From a virus: a stretch of DNA of 31,436 nucleotides. This document shows positions 1 through 7,688 of the stretch, piece by piece; the stretch's first letter is position 1, and each line of letters opens with the position of its first letter. The stretch is taken from IMG/VR virus record IMGVR_UViG_3300047678_000840, positions 1-31,436 of that record. One strand, 5' to 3'. Under the pieces are notes generated by a model that saw nothing but the letters and a program-made list of their open reading frames with translations, had not been told where the DNA came from and searched no databases. The translations under genes and the position numbers were made by a program.

Positions 1-40
1 CTACCCGCAAAAGTGGCTCAGTTTTCGGTCGGCGCCAACA
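1..40 (-). mobile_element. Possible insertion-sequence end interrupting the tape measure
   Basis: On the minus strand the tape-measure reading frame loses its family character at about base 40 and becomes sequence beginning TGTTGGCGCCGACCGAAAAC, with a TAG stop at bases 3-1. A terminus starting with TG and this GGCGCCGACCGAAAACTGA-type sequence resembles IS21-family ends as I remember them. Only 40 bp are visible, with no target duplication or transposase, so the call is tentative. Confidence 0.4.
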
Positions 41-1047
41 TGCTGGCCCACACCCAGTTCCTTGCCAGCCTGCGCAATGCGGGTGTACAGGCCCGCTGTG
101 GCTTCCAGGTTGGTGTTGGTGCGCAGGGCAATGGCCTCGATGCCCTGCATGGCCACCGTGAACTCTTCGCCCGTGCCGGTGACCAGCTTGATGCGCGCCT
201 GCATGTTCTGGAAGGCTTCGGCCGTCTGGCTGACGTCGCCCACCAGGTTCTTCAGCTCGCCGCCCACTTTCAGCGCCAGGTCCAGCGCCGTCAGGTTGCG
301 CAACTGGCCCACCAAGCCGCCCAGCTTGCCGCCGGCTTCGTCGGCGGCAGCGCCTTGGTTTCTTGTTGCGCCGGCTGCTTCATTTGCCGCGGCAGCGTTG
401 TCCTTGCTGGCCCTGCCGGCTTTGTCGCTGCTGGTGGTCACCGCGTCCAGGGCCCGTGCGGCAGCGCTGGCATTCGTCACCTGGTCCAGGTAGGCAACGC
501 GCGCCGTGCGCGAACGCTCTGCCAACAGGTCGAGTTGAGCGACTTCGTCCTTTTCGGCCTTTGTCAGATCGCCCAGGCTTGCCCGGTACGCATCCACGGC
601 GGCGTCGGCTGCCTGCATGCGCTGGCGCGCAACATCAATGGCACTGACTTCGACCTGCACCGCATTGGCCGCTTCGCGTGCTGCTGCCGCAAGGGCTCTG
701 GCTTCTGCAGCCGCCTTGGCTTGGGCGGCGGCCACTTCGGCGGCAGACTTCGCCGCAGTGTCCAACTGGCGGTCCAGTTGCACATACTCGGCCTCCAGTT
801 CCTGCACCCGCGCCGCAAGCGTCTTGGCTTCGGTCTCGGCCTTGTTTTCGGCACCGGCCAATGCGGTCGTGGCGGCGGTCGTGTCGGTCAGCTTGCGGTT
901 GAGCGTGTCCAGCTCGTCCTTCAGGGCCACCGCCACCTTGTCCAAGGCCTGCGTGTCAACGCCAGCATCGCGCAGGCCTGCACCCAGCTTGTCGATGTTC
1001 TCCAGGCCAGACGCACCGACCTTCAGCAGAATGCCGACTTCTTTCAC
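1..1047 (-). CDS. Phage tail tape measure protein, N-terminal part, apparently interrupted
   Basis: This encodes the N-terminal 340 or so residues of a tail length tape measure protein, which sets tail length and is ejected with the DNA. Start is GTG at 1047 with AAAAGG 6 bases upstream. Residues 30-230 are Ala/Glu/Lys-rich and predicted coiled coil; residues 280-335 (ending around LYTRIAQAGKELGVGQ) match the conserved tape-measure region that normally leads into several hundred more residues. Here the frame ends after a short unrelated tail at base 1, and the last 12-13 codons look like the end of an inserted element. It follows the tail tube gene, the usual order. It is a truncated copy unless the element is spliced out or the sequence is chimeric. 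Confidence 0.75.
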   Translation of the reverse strand: MKEVGILLKVGASGLENIDKLGAGLRDAGVDTQALDKVAVALKDELDTLNRKLTDTTAATTALAGAENKAETEAKTLAARVQELEAEYVQLDRQLDTAAKSAAEVAAAQAKAAAEARALAAAAREAANAVQVEVSAIDVARQRMQAADAAVDAYRASLGDLTKAEKDEVAQLDLLAERSRTARVAYLDQVTNASAAARALDAVTTSSDKAGRASKDNAAAANEAAGATRNQGAAADEAGGKLGGLVGQLRNLTALDLALKVGGELKNLVGDVSQTAEAFQNMQARIKLVTGTGEEFTVAMQGIEAIALRTNTNLEATAGLYTRIAQAGKELGVGQHVGADRKLSHFCG

Positions 1048-1086
1048 CGAGTGCCTTTTCTGAAAGCGCCTTGCGTCAACTGAAAA

Positions 1087-1118
1087 CGCCGGCCCGGTCT
1101 TGCAACCTGGGGCCGGCG
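1087..1118 (-). terminator. Candidate intrinsic terminator between tail tube and tape measure
   Basis: The arms CGCCGGCCC (1087-1095) and GGGCCGGCG (1110-1118) form a perfect 9-bp GC stem around a 14-base loop. On the minus strand the stem is followed directly by TTTTCAG, the arrangement of a rho-independent terminator or attenuator. It lies in the 105-bp gap after the tail tube gene. Confidence 0.55.
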
Positions 1119-1152
1119 CTGGTGGTGGCTACAGCCGGGCGGCCGTGCCGGG

Positions 1153-2082
1153 TCAGACTTGCTGGGTGCGGAAGAAGGACGACACGCCGCTGCCCTTGGT
1201 GCTGTCTTTCAGGCATTCCGCCGTGAATTTCAGTTCGCCGAAGTTCTCGCCGATCAGCGACAGTTCGGCCGCCGCCGGCACGCGCATGCGCCACACGTCC
1301 ACCAGCATGGGTGTGCCCAGCGTGGCCTCGTTCAGGCCTTCGAAGAACACCTCCAGTTCCTGCGCCGTCAGCATGGCGGCTTCGGTCTGGCTGTAGGCCA
1401 GGTTGGTGTAGGTCACCTTGTAGCTGCCGCCGTCGGTCACGCCCGCCGCCGTCGGAATCTGCAGGCCGCCGGGGCTCTGGGCGTAGTCGGTGGTCACGGT
1501 CAACGCATTGCCCGTGGCGGTGATGGCGGCGCTGGCTGCTGTCTGCGTGATGTCCACCGTGTAGGTGCCCACGCCGCCGGTGCCGGTGCCATTGGCGGTG
1601 ATCTTGGTGGCTGCTGTCACGCCGGTACCGGCCAGCGTCTGGCCGATGGCCACGCTGCCCGAAGCCACTGCGGTCACGGTCAAGGTCGTGCCCGCGATCG
1701 CGCCGGTGAAGCTGCCATTGGGCCCGGTCACCGACGTGATGGCGTTGGGCGGTGCCGACAGGCGCGCCAGGCTGCCCTTGTACAGCGCCACCACTTCGTT
1801 GGTGATCGTGCCGGCCGCGACGGTGCTGGCCGGGCCGGCCAGCGCCACGGCCAGGTTGGGGCCGTTGAATTCCAGCCAGGTCATCTCGGCCTGCACGCTG
1901 TCCAAGCGCTCCACCTGGTTCACCAGGCCGCCGCCCACGCGGGTGCGGTCTTTCTGCTTTTGCACGTTCAGGTTCTGCTTCAGCGTCAGCAAGCCGACGT
2001 TGCCGACATAGCGGCGTGCGCCGGTGGTGCCGTAGGCGCGCACGTGGACCTTGCCCACGCCCATGTAGCTCTGGTCAGCCAT
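1153..2082 (-). CDS. Phage major tail tube protein with an inserted beta-rich domain
   Basis: This 309-aa protein forms the tube of a non-contractile tail. The start is ATG 2082 with GGAGA upstream. Residues 1-110 and 195-309 are tube-like: an early GKVHVR segment, [16 protein letters not shown], then a C-terminal [19 protein letters not shown] region. Between them, about residues 120-190 are low-complexity Thr/Gly/Ala/Val sequence with the signature of a small beta domain often found in phage structural proteins ([32 protein letters not shown]). I infer an exposed surface domain on each tube subunit. Position between gp37 and the tape measure supports the call; a sheath gene would be expected here in a contractile relative and is missing. 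Confidence 0.75.
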   Translation of the reverse strand: MADQSYMGVGKVHVRAYGTTGARRYVGNVGLLTLKQNLNVQKQKDRTRVGGGLVNQVERLDSVQAEMTWLEFNGPNLAVALAGPASTVAAGTITNEVVALYKGSLARLSAPPNAITSVTGPNGSFTGAIAGTTLTVTAVASGSVAIGQTLAGTGVTAATKITANGTGTGGVGTYTVDITQTAASAAITATGNALTVTTDYAQSPGGLQIPTAAGVTDGGSYKVTYTNLAYSQTEAAMLTAQELEVFFEGLNEATLGTPMLVDVWRMRVPAAAELSLIGENFGELKFTAECLKDSTKGSGVSSFFRTQQV

Positions 2083-2120
2083 GTTCTTTCTCCGTCTCGT
2101 TCAAGTGTTGGGAAGCGCGT

Positions 2121-2573
2121 TCAGGCAGGGGCGCGCACAGCGGCCATCTGCAGGCTGAACAGCAGCGGGAAATAGCTCACGTCCTTGCCGTAGTCCGGGC
2201 GCGGCCCGGTCTTCCAGGCGAAGCCGTAGTCGCTGCCGTCGGGCTTCCAGCCCATCAGCGCAGCCACCGTGGCGGGTATCAGCGGGCCGAACTCGGCCGC
2301 GTTGGCATTCGGGTCGCGCGCTGCGCTGCGCACGGCCAGCACCACCAGCCAGTCTTGCTCCACGCCGGCCACCTGGCGCAAGCCGCTGGCAGGCGTGGTC
2401 ACGCGCAGGCTGGCCAGCAGCACCACCGCGGCCGGAAAGGCGCGCGGCTCGCTGGCCTTGGGGTCGAATTGGTCGATGCACAGCACTTCGCCCAGGCCCG
2501 GCACTTCGGCCTTCAGCCGGGCCACGATGGCCTCGCCGGCCCAAAGTGCGTTGTCGATCCACGGCGGGCTCAC
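2121..2573 (-). CDS. Mu gp37-like protein (DUF1834), tail terminator or connector
   Basis: A 150-aa protein of the Mu gp37/DUF1834 family, found between gp36 and the tail tube or sheath in Mu-like phages and thought to act in tail completion at the neck. Start is GTG 2573, which overlaps the TGA of the upstream gp36 gene by four bases (GTGA), indicating translational coupling. Visible features are an N-terminal helix (IVARLKAEVPGLGEV), the AFPAAVVLLASLRV strand region, a WLVVLAVRS strand and a C-terminal FPLLFSLQMAA strand. Its length suits the family. The frameshifted 153-aa reading at 2101-2562 is a shadow. Confidence 0.75.
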   Translation of the reverse strand: MSPPWIDNALWAGEAIVARLKAEVPGLGEVLCIDQFDPKASEPRAFPAAVVLLASLRVTTPASGLRQVAGVEQDWLVVLAVRSAARDPNANAAEFGPLIPATVAALMGWKPDGSDYGFAWKTGPRPDYGKDVSYFPLLFSLQMAAVRAPA

Positions 2574-3019
2574 TGCACGCCGCCGGTGATGGGGTCGCGG
2601 CCCATCACCTTGCTGCCCTGATTGAACTCGGCCACGTTCAGTTCAGGGCTGGCCAACGGGAAGCCAAAGATCACGTCAGGCCCCAGCGGCAAGGTGCCCA
2701 GCCGCACCGCCTTCAAGTCGGCCCGTGCCGCGTCGAAGCGGGCCTGAACCCAGGTGGGCGGCTCGGTGCCGTACAGGTAGTAGTGCGCCAGGTCGCCGGC
2801 GATGTAAGTCAGCACCGCCGGCACCGCGTTCAGCGGCGTCACATAGCGTGCCGCCACACTGGTCTCTACCTCGGCATTGGCGCGGTCGCACGCGCGCTGC
2901 GCCACCGCCATCACCACGGCGCCCTGGCGCGGCCGTTCAATGTCGGTCAGCCGCTCCATCTCGACCTGGCCGAAGGTGTCGATCAGCTGCTGCGGGGTGC
3001 AGTAGGCGGTGAGCGTCAT
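2570..3019 (-). CDS. Mu gp36-like protein (DUF1320), head-tail connector
   Basis: A 149-aa DUF1320 protein. The family pattern is clear: YCTPQQLIDTFGQVEMERLTD at the N-terminus, then an Ala-rich helix with RANAEVETSVAARY, then VLTYIAGDLAHYYLYG and the VQARFDAARADLKAVRLG segment. DUF1320 proteins resemble gp6-type head completion proteins that dock on the portal, so a connector role is inferred. Start ATG 3019; the stop overlaps the gp37 start. The gene is co-directional and tightly packed with the capsid genes. Confidence 0.85.
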   Translation of the reverse strand: MTLTAYCTPQQLIDTFGQVEMERLTDIERPRQGAVVMAVAQRACDRANAEVETSVAARYVTPLNAVPAVLTYIAGDLAHYYLYGTEPPTWVQARFDAARADLKAVRLGTLPLGPDVIFGFPLASPELNVAEFNQGSKVMGRDPITGGVQ

Positions 3020-3058
3020 GGCGCGGCCTGGTGCGGTTCGGTGCGGTGTGGTCGGGCG

Positions 3059-3292
3059 TCAGGCCTTGGGCGGCTCGATGTCCACCTCGGTGACGACCAA
3101 CCAGCCGCCCACCTTGTCGCCCTCGGCGATGATTTCGTCGGCCTGCTCGGGCGTCAGGTCGGCCAGCGCGATGGTGCGCGGCTCGCCGGTGAATTCGTGA
3201 CCGCCGCGCCAAAAACTGCCTGCGGCCTTGTGGGCCACCTTCAGGCCCTTGTCGGCGGGGCCGGCTTTCTTCGCTGTCGATTTCGTCGCCAT
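3059..3292 (-). CDS. Mu gp35-like small protein
   Basis: A 77-aa protein located between capsid and gp36, the position of Mu gp35. A Lys/Ala-rich N-terminus (MATKSTAKKAG) is followed by GGHEFTGEPRTIALADLTPEQADE and a GGWLVVTEVD strand, the pattern of the gp35/HI1506 family (short basic tail plus a compact C-terminal domain). The ATG at 3292 is chosen over a longer open frame because GGGAG lies 7 bases upstream and because the upstream extension is out-of-frame capsid gene. Precise function is not known to me; a minor head protein is likely. Confidence 0.7.
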   Translation of the reverse strand: MATKSTAKKAGPADKGLKVAHKAAGSFWRGGHEFTGEPRTIALADLTPEQADEIIAEGDKVGGWLVVTEVDIEPPKA

Positions 3293-3338
3293 GTGGTGCT
3301 CCCGGTGTCGGCTGATGGTCAGGTGGTGGGTCGGCCGA

Positions 3339-4235
3339 TCAGGCCAGCCACGGGCAGACGATGACCTTGGCGGTGCCGTACATCGTGTTGTCCTGGCCGT
3401 TGGCCAGGCGCTGTGCGGCGACGATGTCCTGCGCCTGCTTTTCCAGGCTCGGGTGCACCAGCAGGGTTTCCGGCGTGATGGCCAGCACCTTGCCGCCATT
3501 GCCCTTCAGGCTCAGCATGCCGGCGCGGGCCGCGGCGTAGCTGGTGATGTCCAGCGTCTGCTTGCTCATGTACGCCAGTTGCCACAGGCCGTAGCCCACA
3601 TTCAGCCGCGCGTCCACGCCGTAGCGGTATTCATTGCGCATGAACACGCCTTCGTCGTCCAGGCTGGTCATGCCCTGGAAGTTGTAGGCGCGGCGCACCT
3701 GCTTGATGAAGGGCTTGATCGGCCGGCTGGTGCACATCAGGTACCACGGGGCACCGGCTCCGCCGCCGTAGTTGCTGACGGTGGTGGTGCTGCCGTCGGC
3801 GGCCAGCACCGGGTGGCTGGTGTCGAAGTAGTTCTGGCCGTCGTAGCACTTCTGGCTGGCGCCGTTCAGCGCCAGGCCGGCGAAGACCAGTTCGTCCGGG
3901 TGCGTCTTCGCTTCCATGCCCAGCTGCTGGATCATGGGGTTGTACAAGCCGTACTTGTCATCTTCGATGTGCTCGCGCTTCACGCCGATGCTGTTCTCGA
4001 AGGTCTTGTTCTTGATGGTGAAGTCGTGCGCGGCCAGGCTCTGAATCTGGCGGTCGCCGATCCACTCGCGGAAGCGGGGCATGGTGCCCAGCCAGGCGTA
4101 GTGCTCTTCGCTGCCGCTGCTGGGCACTTCGGTGGCCACCATGTCGGCCATGCTGGGGGCCTGCTGCCAGGCGCCTTGGAACACGAGCTGGTAGCCCCGG
4201 AAGAGGTCCAGCATGTTGCCGCGATTGATGATCAT
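3339..4235 (-). CDS. Major capsid protein, Mu gpT family
   Basis: A 298-aa protein of the Mu major head subunit family (gpT). Recognisable segments include DLFRGYQLVFQGAW near the N-terminus, then MPRFREWIGDRQIQ, the FENSIGVKREHIEDDKYG region, NYFDTSHPV in the middle, and TLLVHPSLEKQAQDIVAAQ near the C-terminus. These are the conserved blocks of the family and the length is typical. It assembles the HK97-fold shell after cleavage or loss of the scaffold made by the protease gene just upstream. Start ATG 4235 (MIINRGNM). Neighbours are the decoration-type protein upstream and gp35 downstream. Confidence 0.93.
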   Translation of the reverse strand: MIINRGNMLDLFRGYQLVFQGAWQQAPSMADMVATEVPSSGSEEHYAWLGTMPRFREWIGDRQIQSLAAHDFTIKNKTFENSIGVKREHIEDDKYGLYNPMIQQLGMEAKTHPDELVFAGLALNGASQKCYDGQNYFDTSHPVLAADGSTTTVSNYGGGAGAPWYLMCTSRPIKPFIKQVRRAYNFQGMTSLDDEGVFMRNEYRYGVDARLNVGYGLWQLAYMSKQTLDITSYAAARAGMLSLKGNGGKVLAITPETLLVHPSLEKQAQDIVAAQRLANGQDNTMYGTAKVIVCPWLA

Positions 4236-4311
4236 GAGCGTTGCTCCAGATGAAAAGGGGTTGCGCGAAGGCGGGTGGTTGCCGTGTGCGGGCTGGTGGG
4301 CTGGCTGCGGG

Positions 4312-4719
4312 TCAGAACTCGACCCAGACGCCGCTGGCGTCCACGTCGCGGATGGTTCCGGCCACGCTGCGCGTGCTGCTGCCGTTGGTCAGCGCCACGG
4401 TCTGGTCGTCCACGATGTAGCAGCTGGCGCCGATGTCTTTCAGGGCGATGGCGTCACCGGCCGCGCTGTTGCCGAAGCGCCAGGTGCCGCGCTCCACCGG
4501 AACGTTGATGGCGCTGTCGGCGCCCGACGTGTTGTCGGCCTGTTCCTGCGCCACGCCCACGCACTTCAGGCCGGTGGCGGCGCTGCCCTTCACAGCCAGG
4601 CTGGATGCGTTGATGCACACCAGGCTGCCGGCGTAGATTTTCGAAGACGCGGCAACAGGGAATGAAAACTGGTGGCCCGAACGCTTCGGTGTGGGGCGGT
4701 CAACGGCAAGTGCAGTCAT
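4312..4719 (-). CDS. Capsid decoration/cement-like protein
   Basis: A 135-aa beta-rich protein encoded between the protease/scaffold and major capsid genes. It has the layout of small phage head decoration proteins such as the DUF2190 group: a short N-terminal arm, GHQFSFPVAASSKIYAGSLV, an AATGLKCVGVAQE strand pair, then alternating strands ending in GVWVEF. I infer it binds the outside of the shell, because genes in this slot usually do. There is no strong signature residue, so the family assignment is from composition, size and position. Start ATG 4719. Confidence 0.6.
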   Translation of the reverse strand: MTALAVDRPTPKRSGHQFSFPVAASSKIYAGSLVCINASSLAVKGSAATGLKCVGVAQEQADNTSGADSAINVPVERGTWRFGNSAAGDAIALKDIGASCYIVDDQTVALTNGSSTRSVAGTIRDVDASGVWVEF

Positions 4720-4753
4720 GGTGTGGGCTCCGGTGGGTCAGGGGGCGCAGCGC

Positions 4754-5350
4754 TCAGGCCGCGGCGGCGGCCACGGCCGCCAGGTGGGTCTGGTAGGCCT
4801 TGGGGTCGATGCCCAGCTGCGCAGCGATCTTGTTTTGTTGCGTCGTCAGCGCGCCGGTGCCGCCGCCGTCGCCACCACCGCCATCGGCAGCGGCTGCGCC
4901 GGCCGCAGCGCTCTGGCCGTTCAGGCCTGGGATGGCGGGCATGGCGGCCAGCATCGTGGTCAGGCTGGTGAAGTCGCGCTTGCCCAGATCGATGAAGGTC
5001 TGGCGCGAAGCGGTGGCCAGCTTGCCGGCAGTGATGGCGCCGTCCACGGCCTTGACGACCTGGTCGGCTTGCAGCTGCGCGGTCAGCGTGGCCACCTGCG
5101 TCTGCAGCGTGGTCACCAGGGCGACGGTCTCGGTGCCGACGTTGGCGGTCTTCAGCGACTTCACGGCCGTCAGCGCGGCCGTGGTGTCGGCGGTTTCCGG
5201 CAGGCCAAGCTCGGCGCGCAAGGCGGCCAGGCCGTCACGCGCAGCGGTCGCCGTCGCGGTGAGCGCACTGACGGCGGCCAGCGCTTCGGCTTCGCTGGTG
5301 GCGGCGGGCAGGCCAATGGCGGCGAGCAGTGAAACGAGAAGTGCGGCCAT
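4754..5350 (-). CDS. Internal in-frame scaffold protein (Mu gpZ-like)
   Basis: Within the protease gene, ATG 5350 (residue 172, MAALLVSLLAAIGLP) is preceded by AGGAG with a 7-base spacer, a far better ribosome site than chance would give inside a gene. Translation from here would give a 198-aa helical Ala-rich protein identical to the protease C-terminus, as Mu makes gpZ inside gpI and lambda makes Nu3 inside C. The scaffold shapes the prohead and is then degraded. The start is seen; expression is inferred. Confidence 0.65.
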   Translation of the reverse strand: MAALLVSLLAAIGLPAATSEAEALAAVSALTATATAARDGLAALRAELGLPETADTTAALTAVKSLKTANVGTETVALVTTLQTQVATLTAQLQADQVVKAVDGAITAGKLATASRQTFIDLGKRDFTSLTTMLAAMPAIPGLNGQSAAAGAAAADGGGGDGGGTGALTTQQNKIAAQLGIDPKAYQTHLAAVAAAAA

Positions 5351-5863
5351 GTCGGTCTCCTGGTGTTCAGGTGGAAGGTTGAAAAGGGTGTTCAGCTGGG
5401 CCACGACGGCGTCCATGCCCAGCAGTGCAGGGAAGTTGGTCAGCGCGCCCATCAGCACGCCGGTGATCACGCCCTTGCTGTCGAAGGTGATGACGGGGCT
5501 GATGAAGCGGTATTCACCGGCCTCGATGCGGGCGCGCGCGGCGGCGGTCCATTCGACGTCGGCGAACAGGCCTTCGCCCGGCCGCCAGGTGGCGTGCTTG
5601 ATCCAGCCGGCAGCCGGCGCGGGCTGGCCGTTGGTGGGCGCGCTGAGGGTCTGGTGTTCGTAGTCGATGACGACGGGCGTCTTGGCCGTGATGGCGTTCA
5701 GCGCATCGGCCAGCAGCTGGCCCTGCGCGTCGGTCACCTTCCAGCTTTTGCCGGGGCCGGGCCGGCCATCTCGGGCGGCGAACTCACCAGCCGGCAGCAG
5801 TTGCGCCTGGCCGCTGGCCAACAGGGGCAGCGTGGCGGCAAGAAGGGCGGTGTGCAAGCGCAT
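4754..5863 (-). CDS. Prohead protease with C-terminal scaffold (Mu gpI-like)
   Basis: A 369-aa head maturation protease fused to its scaffold. The protease part (residues about 20-150) shows the Mu gpI pattern: TPVVIDYEHQT with the conserved Asp-Tyr-Glu-His, then AGWIKH, RIEAGEYRFISPVI and LMGALTNFPALLGM at the domain end. Residues 172-369 are Ala/Thr-rich helical scaffold with a Gly/Ala-rich linker near 320-335. The scaffold can be made alone from an internal start (listed separately). The gene begins a new transcription block: a conserved promoter-like element lies 39 bp upstream of its ATG. The upstream gene gpG ends 78 bp away. Hydrophobic residues 5-20 look like a signal peptide but are unlikely to function as one here. 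Confidence 0.85.
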   Translation of the reverse strand: MRLHTALLAATLPLLASGQAQLLPAGEFAARDGRPGPGKSWKVTDAQGQLLADALNAITAKTPVVIDYEHQTLSAPTNGQPAPAAGWIKHATWRPGEGLFADVEWTAAARARIEAGEYRFISPVITFDSKGVITGVLMGALTNFPALLGMDAVVAQLNTLFNLPPEHQETDMAALLVSLLAAIGLPAATSEAEALAAVSALTATATAARDGLAALRAELGLPETADTTAALTAVKSLKTANVGTETVALVTTLQTQVATLTAQLQADQVVKAVDGAITAGKLATASRQTFIDLGKRDFTSLTTMLAAMPAIPGLNGQSAAAGAAAADGGGGDGGGTGALTTQQNKIAAQLGIDPKAYQTHLAAVAAAAA

Positions 5864-5901
5864 GCCGCCACTTTGCGTGGCCGCAGCCTGCGCGCCTACG
5901 C

Positions 5902-5917
5902 AAACTGTTTTAAGACT
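5902..5917 (-). promoter_or_regulatory. Conserved late-promoter-like element upstream of the protease operon
   Basis: Plus-strand AAACTGTTTTAAGACT (minus strand AGTCTTAAAACAGTTT) starts exactly 39 bp upstream of the protease ATG. It matches the element before the lysozyme gene at 15 of 16 bases with the same 39-bp spacing, and in both places CACTTTG on the plus strand (5869-5875 here) starts 6 bp before the ATG. The core AAAC-N-GTTT is a dyad, suggesting an activator site or promoter used for late genes. Confidence 0.55.
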
Positions 5918-5941
5918 TGCGCCGGGCCGGGCGCAGTGCGG

Positions 5942-6466
5942 TCACACGCCGAAGATGTCGTCCAGGAAGGCGGTGATGTCCGCACTCAGGTCGGCCTCGT
6001 CACCAGCGCCCAGTGTGCCCGCTTCAGGGTCGGCCAGGAAGATGCCGCGGCGTGGCATCTTGGTGGTGCCGAACTCATGCAACAGCGGTATCGACCACCG
6101 GCCGCCGTCGCTCAGCCGGTTCATGCCCACTTCGACCTGGTCGGCGCTGACGTTGGCATTCAACGAATTGATCATCTGCCCAGTGCGTTCCAGCAGGGTA
6201 CCGCGGCGCACCACCGTGCCGGCATTCTTGCCCTTGGTCGGCGTGTCTTGCTGGTCGTAGCGCTTGCGCGTGCTGGGTGCCAGTTCGGCCCAGCGGTTGC
6301 CTTGCGGGTCGGTCTTGGTGTTGAAGCGCCGGTTGATGTTTTCCACCAGCGTGCCGCCCAGTACTGTCAACAGGTCGCGGGGGTTTTGCAGGCGCTGCGC
6401 GGCCTGATTCAATTGCTCGACCAGCGCCTGGTTGCCGGTGATTTCAACGCTCAGGAAATCGGCCAT
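5942..6466 (-). CDS. Mu gpG-like virion morphogenesis / tail completion protein
   Basis: A 174-aa protein of the phage virion morphogenesis family (Mu gpG/gp31, related to P2 gpS). Diagnostic segments are NINRRFNTKTDPQGNRWAEL near residue 45, the LLERTGQMINSLNANVS block, an IPLLHEFGTTKMPRRGIFLA block and a C-terminal acidic helix. The family acts at the head-tail joining step. Start ATG 6466; it follows the gpF gene by 3 bp and closes the first late transcription block, since a promoter-like element lies between it and the protease gene. Confidence 0.88.
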   Translation of the reverse strand: MADFLSVEITGNQALVEQLNQAAQRLQNPRDLLTVLGGTLVENINRRFNTKTDPQGNRWAELAPSTRKRYDQQDTPTKGKNAGTVVRRGTLLERTGQMINSLNANVSADQVEVGMNRLSDGGRWSIPLLHEFGTTKMPRRGIFLADPEAGTLGAGDEADLSADITAFLDDIFGV

Positions 6467-6469
6467 CGC

Positions 6470-7687
6470 TCAGTTTCCTTTGCGGGCGTTCGACAGTTTG
6501 CGCAGGCGTTCGATTTCAATATTGCCAATCGCGTCACCGGCCGCCACCCGCCGAAACCGCACCAGGTCCAGCGCCGCTCCTTTGGCCTGCACATGCAATA
6601 CCGAAACCCAGCCGTCACGTTCCAGGAATATCACCACGTTGTCGGCGCCGTCCGTGAACTGCGCGCCCGCGTCCAGGGTTTGCTGCACCCAGTCCAGGCT
6701 GGCCAGCGAACCCGGCGCAGCCTGGGCCTGCGCCGTCTTGCCCTGCAGCACCAGCGTGCGGCTGGCGACACCGGGCAGCAGGCGCCGGGCCGCCTGCACC
6801 ACGGCCACCGGCTGCGCTTCGTCAGGCAGCGGCGCGCGCATGAAGCGGCTGAAGTTCGGTGTCTGTATCTGCTGCGCCACCTGCGCGGCGGCCAGCTCGG
6901 GCGCAGCGCGGTCCAGCGCCTGGCGCTGCAGACCGCTGGTGTGCGCCAGGTAACTCTTGCCCGGGTTGTAGCCAAAGCCCGGGTCCACACCCACCGGCGT
7001 GGTGGATGTCTCGCCGGTGCGCGGGTCACGGTAGGGAACCCTGGCCACCGGCGGCGCTTCGCGCTGCACGGGCTCACCGTCGGCCACCATGCGGTCCAGC
7101 GCGCGCTGGCTGATGGAATAGGCGCGGCAGCGGCAGCGCCAGCCGTTGGGCGGGTAGTGCTCGGCCCAGAAAGCATCGTCCACCGGCAGCACCAGGCCGT
7201 CCCACGGGCGGTGGCTGGTGCGAACCCGTTCGTCGCGCATGGTGCGGTAGGTGATGAAGGGCTTGGTCTTCTTCGTGCGCTCGATGTCCGCCCAGCGGCC
7301 GGCCGCGTAGCTCTGGCGCAGATTGGTGTCATAGATCAGCTGCAGGCGCGCGGCGTCGAAGCGCGTCGTGCGTATTTCGCCACTGCTGGGGTCGGTGATC
7401 TCGATGTCGCCCCACCAGCCCTTCTTCACCAGCTCGGGCCGCACGGCCTTGGCAAAGTCGGCCAGGCTGCTGCCGCTGGCCAGGGCCTTGTCGATCTCGC
7501 CCTTGAACAACTGCAGCACGTCGGCCTGGGCCACGCCGGCCACCATGAACTTGCCGGCGTGTTCCGCTTCCCACAGGTCGTGCCAGTTGAAGGTGGGCTG
7601 CAGCAGGCCGCGCTGCGCGAAGGCGTTCATGGCGTCAGCCGGCTGGCTGGCGCCGATGGTGAAGCCGGGCGGCACCGCCTGCGGCAT
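6470..7687 (-). CDS. Mu gpF-like minor head / head morphogenesis protein
   Basis: A 405-aa minor head protein with the SPP1 gp7/Mu gpF domain. The conserved core is at residues 110-215: QLIYDTNLRQSYAAGRWADI, then YRTMRDERVRTSHRPWDGLV and the cysteine-containing HYPPNGWRCRCRAYSIS. The C-terminal third resembles the barrel-like extension often appended in Mu-like phages. The start is ATG 7687, one base after the portal TGA; the longer open frame to 7846 is rejected because its extra residues are Arg/Pro-rich shadow of the portal gene. The protein joins the portal and is thought to enter the prohead with it. Confidence 0.88.
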   Translation of the reverse strand: MPQAVPPGFTIGASQPADAMNAFAQRGLLQPTFNWHDLWEAEHAGKFMVAGVAQADVLQLFKGEIDKALASGSSLADFAKAVRPELVKKGWWGDIEITDPSSGEIRTTRFDAARLQLIYDTNLRQSYAAGRWADIERTKKTKPFITYRTMRDERVRTSHRPWDGLVLPVDDAFWAEHYPPNGWRCRCRAYSISQRALDRMVADGEPVQREAPPVARVPYRDPRTGETSTTPVGVDPGFGYNPGKSYLAHTSGLQRQALDRAAPELAAAQVAQQIQTPNFSRFMRAPLPDEAQPVAVVQAARRLLPGVASRTLVLQGKTAQAQAAPGSLASLDWVQQTLDAGAQFTDGADNVVIFLERDGWVSVLHVQAKGAALDLVRFRRVAAGDAIGNIEIERLRKLSNARKGN

Positions 7688-7688
7688 G

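Noticed and set aside
1153-2573. Tail sheath gene expected in a Mu-like myophage
   Set aside because: The only gene between gp37 and the tape measure is a 309-aa tube-type protein; a sheath would be longer and is not present in this interval.
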